IMG/VR virus record: IMGVR_UViG_3300028844_002925
Span: 1-22,445 of that record
Origin: a virus
Length of the DNA: 22,445 bases
Direction: 5' to 3' (one strand)
Part shown: positions 1-5,992 of the stretch, piece by piece
Numbering within the stretch: position 1 is the stretch's first letter
How the letters are laid out: every line of letters begins with the position of its first letter
Notes under the pieces: model-generated
Told to the model about the DNA's origin: nothing
Databases searched by the model: none
Seen by the model: the letters and a program-made list of their open reading frames with translations, nothing else
Program-made: the position numbers and the translations under genes

Positions 1-633
1 TATCATGGGAACGGCGGCGATGATGCAAAGGCTAGGTTTAATTCGTTAGCGGATAAGTTTGGATACATTCAAAACGCTATTGAAAGCCCACCAGTTAATT
101 CTTTGAGTTATGATGAGGTCGCAAAAGACATTCTTGTCGTTCCGTTTCTTTCAGAAGCGCAATGTGAAAACATCATTGCAAAATCTGAGGCAGTAGGTGG
201 GTGGGGCCAAATGGCGGGTGATAAGTTCCCCGCGCAAGAGATTAGGGCCGACAAGCTTGGGATATGGGGAGAGCTTGAGGCGGCATGGAAAGACCATCTA
301 GGAAAGATTGCAGAAAGCAAATGGACCCCAATGGAACACATAGGTTTACGGGATGCTTTCGCTATGCGTTATGCGATGGATACACAGACTAGCCTTGGAT
401 TTCATACTGATGCGTCTTTAGTTACTGGAAGCGTAAAGCTTAACGAGGATTATGAGGGCGCGGAATTAATTTTCCCGCATCAAAATTTTTCAAATATCAA
501 TGTTCCCTTGGGGCATTGCATCTTATTTCCAAGCGCAGTTACGCACGGGCATAAGGTTAATCCTTTAAAGTCTGGTGTGAAGTATTCTTTGACCATGTGG
601 ACAAGTCGCTATCAGGGTGACGTAAACATATAA
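1..633 (+). CDS. PLOD-like 2OG-Fe(II) dioxygenase, 5' end cut by window
   Basis: The frame is open from base 1, so the TTG at 103 is not the real start; 210 residues are visible. The C-terminal domain matches animal procollagen lysyl hydroxylases: RYAMDTQTSLGFHTDAS, then LNEDYEG, then a distal THGH and GVKYSLTMW. The Fe(II) ligands would be H135, D137 and H182 (visible numbering); K194 stands where PLOD enzymes have the 2OG-binding Arg. The first visible residues, YHGNG, resemble the HGNG motif near the end of the PLOD glycosyltransferase domain, so the full protein may be a glycosyltransferase-hydroxylase fusion. Such an enzyme would hydroxylate, and perhaps glycosylate, lysines of a phage or host protein. 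The repeat-protein gene follows 33 bases later. Family call is strong; substrate is unknown. Confidence 0.8.
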   Translation, partial: YHGNGGDDAKARFNSLADKFGYIQNAIESPPVNSLSYDEVAKDILVVPFLSEAQCENIIAKSEAVGGWGQMAGDKFPAQEIRADKLGIWGELEAAWKDHLGKIAESKWTPMEHIGLRDAFAMRYAMDTQTSLGFHTDASLVTGSVKLNEDYEGAELIFPHQNFSNINVPLGHCILFPSAVTHGHKVNPLKSGVKYSLTMWTSRYQGDVNI

Positions 634-666
634 ATTTGATATGGTGCTAGAAAATAGAGGTTTGAC

Positions 667-2166
667 ATGAACGCTTTAAATCCATTTAGTACGCAGCCAT
701 TTTCCGCATCTACGCATCTTTATGTTTTGAGCGGTCAATCAATCACAACCGCTGCGCCTAGCGTTGCGACAGCGGCTATTTCTCAAAATCATGTTCTAGG
801 TGCTGATGGTATTACAACGGGTGCGCCAGTTCTTGATACAGCTTTAATATCTGGAACCCAAATCCTTGAGCCTCAAGATATAACGGCGGGCGCTCCCGAT
901 GTTCCAACGGCAAACATGGCAGAGGATGAAACCTTTGACACGCCAAACCTGTTTACTGGTGCGCCCATTGTTCCTCATATTACCCTTATTCAAGAGCATA
1001 TTTTAAACGCAACTGCTATAACAACAGGCGCGGTTTCTATAGGTCAAACAACGCTTGTCCTTACAACGCCTCTTTCAACTGGTAATGTTACAACGGGTGC
1101 GCCTACGGTTGGAAATACAACCATAAATCAAGATCATGTTATTGCGCCTCAAACGATAAGCACGGGGGCCGTATCAGTTGGCTCTGCGGCTATCTCGCAA
1201 GTTCATGTTTTAGCGTGTAATGATTTAGATACGGGTGCGCCAGATGTAGGAACCGCAGGGATAACTCAGGTTCATGCATTGCTTGGAGCGGGATTTAACA
1301 CGGGTGCGCCTAGTGTTGGCTCTACGGAGATAGATCAAAATCATGTAATAACCGCAAGCGCCATAACTACGGGGGCGGCGACTGTTGCGAACACCGCTAT
1401 AAATCAAACGCATGTTCTTGCAACGGCAGATGTTTCGACGGGAGCGCCCGTTGTTGATGATTGCACAATGTCAGAGGAAGAAAGCTTTGACGCGCCCAAC
1501 CTTGATACTGGTGCGCCTGTTCTAGGAACCGCCGCGATAACGCAAGATCATCAGTTGCTTGGGGCAGATTTAACATCAGGAAGCCCAGTCTTAGGAACGG
1601 CATTAATAAATCAATCGCACGTTCTTGTTGGTGAAGGCTTCAATGCAGGAAATCCTACGCTTGGAACGGCGGCTATTTCTCAGAACCATGTTATTACTCC
1701 GCAGGGCTTTGCGACAGACCCCGTGGATGTTGGCTCTCCGCTTATTGAGCAAGTGCATATCTTTACAACCGCAGACGTTACGACGGGCGCTCCTAGCGTT
1801 CCAAGTATCGCAATCGTTCAAGAGCATATCTTTACAACGCCAGATATAACAACGGGCGCTCCCGTTATTGATAGCGGGGTTCTTAATCAAACTCATATTC
1901 TAGGCGGGCAAGGTATAACCACAGGAGCGCCTAGCGTTCCCCAGATTAATCCAAACTTCATTTACGGATTTACTACTGCAAATATCTTAACTGGCGTTCC
2001 TAGCGTTCCAAACACAGCCTTTGGGCAAGTGCATATTCTTTCAGCCAATAACATCACAACGGGCGCTCCGATTATCCCTGATCTTTTGTTTGATGCGGGC
2101 ATAGGTAGATATGCTGATGAGCAAGAAAGCAGAAATACGGTAGTAGAGGTTAACGAAGCTGCTTAA
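667..2166 (+). CDS. 23-residue-repeat structural protein (putative virion fibre/decoration)
   Basis: The 499-residue protein is almost wholly a tandem array with an exact 23-residue period: about nineteen full units from residue 26, half a unit before and a partial one after. The typical unit is (I/V/L)xTGAPxVGTxxIxQxHVLxxxD. Regular period, short side chains and alternating hydrophobics suggest a beta-solenoid or beta-prism, as in phage fibres, but no solved fold is recognised. Units 3 and 11 deviate in the same way (MAEDETFDTPN and MSEEESFDAPN). I find no lysine or tryptophan and only two arginines, both near the C-terminus. The start has a GAGG ribosome site seven bases upstream. Position before the head-tail joining genes suggests a head or neck appendage. 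Function is inference. Confidence 0.85.
   Translation: MNALNPFSTQPFSASTHLYVLSGQSITTAAPSVATAAISQNHVLGADGITTGAPVLDTALISGTQILEPQDITAGAPDVPTANMAEDETFDTPNLFTGAPIVPHITLIQEHILNATAITTGAVSIGQTTLVLTTPLSTGNVTTGAPTVGNTTINQDHVIAPQTISTGAVSVGSAAISQVHVLACNDLDTGAPDVGTAGITQVHALLGAGFNTGAPSVGSTEIDQNHVITASAITTGAATVANTAINQTHVLATADVSTGAPVVDDCTMSEEESFDAPNLDTGAPVLGTAAITQDHQLLGADLTSGSPVLGTALINQSHVLVGEGFNAGNPTLGTAAISQNHVITPQGFATDPVDVGSPLIEQVHIFTTADVTTGAPSVPSIAIVQEHIFTTPDITTGAPVIDSGVLNQTHILGGQGITTGAPSVPQINPNFIYGFTTANILTGVPSVPNTAFGQVHILSANNITTGAPIIPDLLFDAGIGRYADEQESRNTVVEVNEAA
742..2052 (+). repeat. Coding tandem repeat, 69-nt period, 19 full units
   Basis: Nineteen consecutive 69-base units encode 23 residues each without indels, from Ile26 of the repeat protein; a twentieth partial unit follows. 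The DNA units are diverged while the protein pattern is kept, which points to old duplication under selection. It is not a CRISPR array: there are no spacers and the reading frame is continuous. Confidence 0.85.
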
Positions 2167-2218
2167 CTTATACAATGTTTTCGTGTAGAGTGCGGCTAGA
2201 AACTAATGGACGCAGCGA

Positions 2219-2542
2219 ATGGCTTTTTACATTAAGCAGAACGATACAGCACCGATTATTCTTGTAACCCTTAAAGACGGTAATGATGCTGTTGTGAGCC
2301 TTACTGGCGCAAGCGCTGTTTTTAAGATGCGGCCTGTTGGGCAAACTACGGTTAAAACAAACGCCGCCGCAATCATCCATAATGCAGATGGTGGTCAAGT
2401 TCGATATGAATGGGTCGCGGCTGATACGGATACGATAGGATCTTATGAGGCTGAGTTCCAAGTAACCTTTTCCGATGGAAAGATTGAAACATTCCCAAAT
2501 TCTGATTTTATCAGAATAACAGTAACGGATGATATATCATGA
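2219..2542 (+). CDS. BppU-like (DUF2479-type) N-terminal domain protein
   Basis: A 107-residue protein beginning MAFYIKQNDTAP, followed by LTGASAVFKMRP and a closing beta-rich IRITVTDD. This is the pattern of small phage proteins related to the N-terminal domain of baseplate upper protein BppU, often placed among head-tail joining genes. It probably folds as a small immunoglobulin-like beta sandwich that anchors an appendage to the virion. The start is supported by the GGA in taatggacgcagcg eight bases upstream. Its stop overlaps the next start as ATGA, so the two are probably translationally coupled. Role in the particle is inferred from context. Confidence 0.65.
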   Translation: MAFYIKQNDTAPIILVTLKDGNDAVVSLTGASAVFKMRPVGQTTVKTNAAAIIHNADGGQVRYEWVAADTDTIGSYEAEFQVTFSDGKIETFPNSDFIRITVTDDIS

Positions 2543-3246
2543 GTGGATTGACCGTAGCAGTAGAGCCAACCAGAGAGCCGCTAACCGTTATAGAAGTTAG
2601 GGACGCGTTAAGGCTTGACGATGATGTGGATGAAACTCTGGTTATGAGCTACATCATAGCCGCAAGGGAGTGGGCGGAGAACTACACGGGCCGCGCCCTT
2701 ATAACGCGCACTCTGCATCAGTTTATCGACGCATACGCAAGACTGCCCGACAATCTAACAGAGGGTTTTTATACGGGCGTTGAGCAAACGATACCGCAAA
2801 ACTACTTAGAGTTGGCTATATCTCCTGTCATATCTGTTTCGAGCGTTAGCTATTTTACGGATAGCGGGGTGGATGATCTAGAATATGCCGTTACCGTTGC
2901 GGGCGGGGTTTTCTACATAGATGGAACGGCGCAGCCTACTTTGACGCTCAAGCGCGGCTCAACGTATAGGTTTAAACAAGATGATAGTAGTAACTCAAAC
3001 CATCCCTTTCGGCTTTCTGCTACGGCAAACGGAACACATGGCGGCGGATCTGAATACACGACTGGCGTAACGACTAGCGGGACGGCGGGAAGCTCGGGAG
3101 CATACCTTGAGATAACCGTTTTGGAAGATGCGCCAGACGCGCTTTACTATTACTGCTCAAATCATAGCAATATGGGCGGGCGGCTCTTTAACGATCACAA
3201 ACCAAGACACAGAAGCCACATGGGCCGCGAAGAATTACTATGTTGA
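2539..3246 (+). CDS. Head-tail connector, N-terminal part, with inserted cupredoxin domain
   Basis: Residues 12-105 match the HK97 gp6-like/phiE125 gp8-like connector family (LTVIEVRDALRLDDD, then helices with AREWAENYTGRAL). Residues about 116-214 are an inserted beta domain, YAVTV to NMGG, of a kind seen in marine phage structural proteins. It carries a type 1 copper-like ligand set: H155 (NHPFRL), C206, H209 and M212 in YYYCSNHSNMGG. The C-x2-H-x2-M spacing is that of amicyanin. Right after NMGG the frame departs from the family, and the last 20 or so residues (RLFNDHKPRHRSHMGREELL) look like out-of-frame sequence. The rest of the connector continues in the +1 frame and is listed separately. 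Start is ATGA-coupled to the gene before. Confidence 0.75.
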   Translation: MSGLTVAVEPTREPLTVIEVRDALRLDDDVDETLVMSYIIAAREWAENYTGRALITRTLHQFIDAYARLPDNLTEGFYTGVEQTIPQNYLELAISPVISVSSVSYFTDSGVDDLEYAVTVAGGVFYIDGTAQPTLTLKRGSTYRFKQDDSSNSNHPFRLSATANGTHGGGSEYTTGVTTSGTAGSSGAYLEITVLEDAPDALYYYCSNHSNMGGRLFNDHKPRHRSHMGREELLC

Positions 3247-3553
3247 TAGTGTAAGGGAACCCGCTCGGATCTTGCTGCGTGACGCGGGGTCATTCCCCAC
3301 CGATTTGCGGGCCGCTAATGGCTTAAAGATAGTTTACACCGCTGGATACGGAACAACCACGCAAAGCGTCCCTGAGCCTATTAGGATCGCTATGATGCAG
3401 TATTGTGCTTTCTTATATGAGCATAGGGGCGACTTTGAACGGTTCCCACCACCAGTGCCGCCTAAAGTGTTGACCCAGCTATTGACGCCTTACATGATCA
3501 TGCGCTTTGGTTCGACGCCTTATCAGAATGTTATTCGGCAGGGGATTGGCTAA
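3128..3553 (+). CDS. Head-tail connector, C-terminal part (frame +1)
   Basis: This frame carries the missing end of the connector: SLTITNQDTEATWAAKNYYV, then EPARILLRDAGSFP, VYTAGYGTTTQSVPEPIRIA and a C-terminal helical part, all typical of the gp6-like family. Homology begins at about base 3181; residues encoded before that (MRQTRFTITAQ) look like an out-of-frame reading of the cupredoxin domain. Removing one G from the GGG at 3178-3180 would join the frames as NMGGG-SLTITNQ. It is thus either the second half of a gene broken by one inserted base, a +1 recoding product, or a sequence error. It ends directly before the head closure gene. Confidence 0.7.
   Translation: MRQTRFTITAQIIAIWAGGSLTITNQDTEATWAAKNYYVDSVREPARILLRDAGSFPTDLRAANGLKIVYTAGYGTTTQSVPEPIRIAMMQYCAFLYEHRGDFERFPPPVPPKVLTQLLTPYMIMRFGSTPYQNVIRQGIG
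3172..3190 (+). other. Apparent +1 frameshift site in connector gene
   Basis: In ATGGGCGGGCGGCTCTTTA the upstream frame reads M-G-G-R-L-F and drifts into non-family sequence, while the downstream family sequence is in the +1 frame. A one-base excess in the G-rich run is the simplest explanation; programmed +1 shifting cannot be excluded. Confidence 0.7.
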
Positions 3554-3901
3554 ATGTCTATCGGCTCTATGCGCTATAGGTTGGAGATCCAATCTCCCAC
3601 GCGGACATCTGATCAGGGTGGCGGCTCCACGATAGCGTGGACTAAGGTTGCGACTGTATATGCCGACATTGTAGAAAAGAAGTCTGACGAAACCACATTC
3701 GCGGATAAGCTGCGTGATAAGCTAGATAGCGTTGTTCGCATTCGATACAGACGGGACGTAACCACGGCAAACAGATTAGTCCAAACCTATCGCAGGGATG
3801 GGGTGCAGACCACTAGAACCTTCACAATCAAAGGTGTTTTAAACGTCGAGAACCGCTTTAAGTTCTTGGAGCTTGACGTTGAGGAAGGGGTGGCTGTTTG
3901 A
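3554..3901 (+). CDS. Head closure / head-tail adaptor (SPP1 gp16-like)
   Basis: The 115-residue protein follows the phage head-tail adaptor family (PF05521 type): MRYRLEIQSPTRTSDQGGG near the start, then W-x-x-V-x-x-VYADI, an RIRYRRDVTTANRL strand, and a closing IKGVLNVENRFKFLELDVEE. Length is normal for the family, which forms a ring below the connector and seals the head before tail joining. AGGGGA lies about nine bases before the ATG. The gene starts at the base after the connector stop, and its own TGA overlaps the TTG start of the following gene, as expected for stoichiometric virion proteins. Confidence 0.85.
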   Translation: MSIGSMRYRLEIQSPTRTSDQGGGSTIAWTKVATVYADIVEKKSDETTFADKLRDKLDSVVRIRYRRDVTTANRLVQTYRRDGVQTTRTFTIKGVLNVENRFKFLELDVEEGVAV

Positions 3902-4386
3902 GCATTCGCGTAAAAGTAGAAGATAAGCCTAAATATAAAGTTGTTGAGGCTAACTATAGAAAGGCTATAGAGCGCATTATAGAAGATAAGCCTAAATATA
4001 AAGTTGTTGAGGCTAACTATAGAAAGGCTATAGAGCGCATTATTGTTTCTGGAGTTCAAAACACAATGAACACTGCAAAGCAAAGCATACAACAGCATGG
4101 AAGCAGCGGAAAAACCTACGAGAAGTATAGCCCGAGAAGAACGCATACTGCATCGTCCGCTGGAAATCCTCCAAATTCCGATACAGGTTTTTTAGTAAGC
4201 AATATTCATATGGAGATAGATGCTGACGGAATGGGCGGGTCTGTAGAAAGCCGTGCCGATTACTCTGGGTTTCTTGAGTTTGGCACAAGCAAGATGCAAG
4301 CTAGGCCATATCTGCAGCCCGCTCTTGAAGAGAATAGGCCAAAAATAAGATCAATGTTTACACGATTAAAGAATAGAGGTCTTTAA
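3898..4386 (+). CDS. HK97 gp10-like tail completion protein with internal duplication
   Basis: The 162-residue product has the gp10-family pattern: an N-terminal helix, a middle with SPRRTHTASSAGNPP and DTGFL, then YSGFLEFGTSKMQARPYLQPAL, the usual family signature (hxxFlEfGTskmxarPfl). It probably joins head and tail. Start is TTG, overlapping the previous TGA; no other start gives the full N-terminus. Residues 8-28 (EDKPKYKVVEANYRKAIERII) are repeated exactly at 29-49, lengthening the N-terminal helix by 21 residues. Without it the protein would be 141 residues, a usual family length. The duplicate is in frame, so the protein may still work. Confidence 0.8.
   Translation: MSIRVKVEDKPKYKVVEANYRKAIERIIEDKPKYKVVEANYRKAIERIIVSGVQNTMNTAKQSIQQHGSSGKTYEKYSPRRTHTASSAGNPPNSDTGFLVSNIHMEIDADGMGGSVESRADYSGFLEFGTSKMQARPYLQPALEENRPKIRSMFTRLKNRGL
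3917..4043 (+). repeat. Perfect 63-bp tandem duplication in gp10-like gene
   Basis: The block starting gaagataagcctaaatat is present twice with a 63-base period and no mismatch; period identity runs over 3917-4043. It keeps the frame and adds 21 residues. Absence of divergence implies a very recent slippage event or an assembly artefact. Confidence 0.95.
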
Positions 4387-4387
4387 G

Positions 4388-4795
4388 ATGGCTCTGCATT
4401 CTTGGAACCTACAAAAAGCAATATACGCAACGCTAAATAGCGCGACGATTACGGGGGCGTCAGTCGCGGATGTTCCCGTGTATGATGACGTTCCCGAGGG
4501 TACGTCCGCGCCATATATTGCGATAGGAGAAGAAACCGCTATAGATGCAGCGGTAAAAGACAAGGATGCACACGAGCATACCTTAACAGTTCATGTCTGG
4601 TCAGAGTATCGGGGCAGATATGAAATCAAGCACATTATGGAACAGGTCTATCAAAATCTCCATAATGCTGCTATAACCGTATCAGGCGCTTCTTTGGTGA
4701 ACCTACGAAATGAGTTCGTAACAACACTCCAAGAGGCCGATGGTATAACGAGGCACGGGGTCATGAGATTTCGCGCCGTAGTGTTTGACAGTTAA
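4388..4795 (+). CDS. DUF3168 tail terminator/tail completion protein
   Basis: A 135-residue protein with the DUF3168 (PF11367) layout: an N-terminal helix LQKAIYATLN, then VPVYDDVPEGTSAPYIAIGEE, a strand EHTLTVHVWSEYRGRYEIKHI and a C-terminal ITRHGVMRFRAVVFDS strand. The family relates to tail terminator proteins such as SPP1 gp17, which cap the tail tube at the head-proximal end. AGAGG lies about nine bases before the ATG. It sits between the gp10-like gene and the major tail protein, the standard siphovirus position. Confidence 0.85.
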   Translation: MALHSWNLQKAIYATLNSATITGASVADVPVYDDVPEGTSAPYIAIGEETAIDAAVKDKDAHEHTLTVHVWSEYRGRYEIKHIMEQVYQNLHNAAITVSGASLVNLRNEFVTTLQEADGITRHGVMRFRAVVFDS

Positions 4796-4807
4796 AGGAG
4801 AAAGAAC

Positions 4808-5242
4808 ATGGCGGCACAAAAAGGCTCCGCAATGCTTTTAAAGATCGACCAAAGCGGAACGCAGACAACAGTCGGTGGGCTACGGTCAACGAGCATCACG
4901 TTTAACGATGAGGCCGTAGACATTACGAACAAGGATAGCTTGGGGATGCGTACCCTTCTGGCGGGCGGAGGAACGCAGTCAGTGAGCATTTCGGGTTCTG
5001 GCGTGTTCACCGATAGCACAACGGAACAAGCGGTCAGGACGGCTTATTTCGCTCAGGCGAATACATCCGATGGATCTGCCGCACAGGCTGCCGCGTTTGA
5101 TAGCTTCCAAGTTATTGTTCCCGACTTGGGAACATTTACAGGAACCTTTATGATTGCGACAATGGGTTACTCAGGAGAGTTCAACGGAGAGGTTACATAT
5201 GACCTTACCCTTGAAAGCTCTGGCTATGTAACCTTCGCGTGA
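4808..5242 (+). CDS. Major tail (tube) protein, TP901-1/GTA type
   Basis: The 144-residue protein shows the TP901-1-type tail tube signature (PF06199): GSAMLLKIDQSG, then VGGLRSTSITFNDEAVDITNKD, an LLAGGGTQSVSISGSGVF strand pair, and the closing YSGEFNGEVTYDLTLESSG. Hexamers of this protein stack into the tail tube; alphaproteobacterial GTAs have the same protein in the same place. It has the best ribosome site of the region, AAAGGAG ten bases before the ATG, as expected for a protein made in hundreds of copies. Confidence 0.9.
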   Translation: MAAQKGSAMLLKIDQSGTQTTVGGLRSTSITFNDEAVDITNKDSLGMRTLLAGGGTQSVSISGSGVFTDSTTEQAVRTAYFAQANTSDGSAAQAAAFDSFQVIVPDLGTFTGTFMIATMGYSGEFNGEVTYDLTLESSGYVTFA

Positions 5243-5248
5243 TCATAA

Positions 5249-5548
5249 ATGTCTTGGGTCCGCGCTGAAATAGAGGTTGATGGTTCAGCCGTTTCGGGGT
5301 GGGCCAAAGAAAACCAAGAGTTCACAATACCTTTTTCTCCTGACTTTGGGGCGGGCGACCGCTTCAAGGTTGGAAGAAAGACATTCGTGTCTGTCACGGT
5401 GACAAACGTGGCGGGGCGTAGTGAGCAACTTCTAATAAGTGGAAAGGAAGTAAACAATGTCGAACCCAAAGAGAGGCGAGATAAAAGTAAGTCTGGGAGA
5501 AAAGACCTACGACTGCAAGATAAACATGGACACGATAATGAGGATTGA
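5249..5548 (+). CDS. Hypothetical small beta protein overlapping tail chaperone gene
   Basis: A 99-residue frame just after the major tail protein. Residues 1-70 look like a genuine small beta domain (MSWVRAEIEVDGSAVSGW, then FSPDFGAGDRFKVGRKTF and VTVTNVAGRSEQLLISGKEV). The last 30 residues are highly charged (EPKERRDKSKSGRKDLRLQ) and are read through the start of the chaperone gene, so the natural end may once have been near 5457. The 92-base overlap is far longer than the 1-4 bases usual here. There is no good Shine-Dalgarno, so translation may depend on coupling to the major tail gene. I do not recognise the family; a tail-tube-associated role is a guess from position. Confidence 0.55.
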   Translation: MSWVRAEIEVDGSAVSGWAKENQEFTIPFSPDFGAGDRFKVGRKTFVSVTVTNVAGRSEQLLISGKEVNNVEPKERRDKSKSGRKDLRLQDKHGHDNED

Positions 5549-5792
5549 GCAGAATTGTGGGCGTGGAATACTAACTATTGCTAACGGTCTATCGAAGGCA
5601 GAAATGTCTACGCAAGATATGGTTTCGATTATGACGCCTGTGCTGCGCTCTAGCGGAGAGGATCTTAAAGACAAAGATGTCGGAAAGATAATCTGGGAAG
5701 CGGGGCTAACGGAAGGTTTGCGCGTTATTGCCGAGGTGGTGGCGTTTATTATTGGTGGGGAAGATCAGGGAAACGTAGCAGCGGCGGGGTAA
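5457..5792 (+). CDS. Tail assembly chaperone, GTA gp10 type (PF11836-like)
   Basis: The 111-residue product (MSNPKRGEIKVSLGEKTYDC, NMDTIMRIEQNCGRGILTIAN, then MVSIMTPVLRSSGEDL and a C-terminal LRVIAEVVAFIIGG) matches the GTA_gp10/TAC_11-like family found between the tail tube and tape measure genes. Such proteins hold the tape measure during tail assembly. GGAAAGGAAG precedes the ATG. The frame ends at TAA 5790-5792, directly preceded by GGGG, and a second chaperone-like frame with no usable start follows in the -1 frame. I infer that part of translation shifts at the stop to make a longer fusion, as in lambda G and GT. Confidence 0.8.
   Translation: MSNPKRGEIKVSLGEKTYDCKINMDTIMRIEQNCGRGILTIANGLSKAEMSTQDMVSIMTPVLRSSGEDLKDKDVGKIIWEAGLTEGLRVIAEVVAFIIGGEDQGNVAAAG
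5784..5792 (+). promoter_or_regulatory. Putative -1 frameshift site GCGGGGTAA
   Basis: The 0-frame codons are GCG GGG TAA. A P-site tRNA on GGG (5787-5789) can slip back one base to GGG (5786-5788) with full re-pairing while the A site holds a stop, giving GTA as the next codon. The downstream frame then reads VKVESFPWDDW, a tail-chaperone sequence. No classical X-XXY-YYZ heptamer is seen in the overlap. Confidence 0.5.
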
Positions 5793-5992
5793 AAGTTGAA
5801 TCCTTCCCTTGGGATGACTGGATAAGTCTTGCCTTGGGAAAGATGAGAATGACAAGCTCGGAGTTTTGGGGGCTTTCATTACAAGAATTTTACCTTGCCG
5901 TTGATGGCTTTTCTGAATTTCATGGCGGCAATAAATCCGCCCCGCTTGGTAGAGATGAGCTTGAGGATTTGATGGAAAGGTATCCTGACTAA
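5789..5992 (+). CDS. Second tail chaperone frame (TAC_6/rcc01693-like), likely expressed by -1 frameshift
   Basis: From 5789 the frame reads VKVESFPWDDWISLALGKMR, then MTSSEFWGLSLQEFYLAVDG and ends DELEDLMERYPD. This is the rcc01693/PF09550 pattern (W-x-x-W/L...LGxLRxSxxxFWxLTxxEFxxA), the small protein between GTA gp10 and the tape measure. Going back to the in-frame stop at 5666 there is no ATG, GTG or TTG before the domain begins; the first TTG and ATG fall inside it and would remove the conserved WDDW. A -1 shift from the upstream gene at GGGGTAA is the simplest way to translate it, giving a fusion of about 178 residues. The stop overlaps the tape measure start as TAATG. It is absent from ordinary ATG-based predictions. 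Confidence 0.65.
   Translation, partial: VKVESFPWDDWISLALGKMRMTSSEFWGLSLQEFYLAVDGFSEFHGGNKSAPLGRDELEDLMERYPD

Noticed and set aside
103-633. TTG at 103 as start of the oxygenase gene
   Set aside because: The frame is open to base 1 and the upstream residues include HGNG, which fits a longer PLOD-like protein.
742-2052. Periodic DNA that might be a CRISPR array
   Set aside because: The period is 69 bases of continuous coding sequence with diverged copies and no unique spacers.
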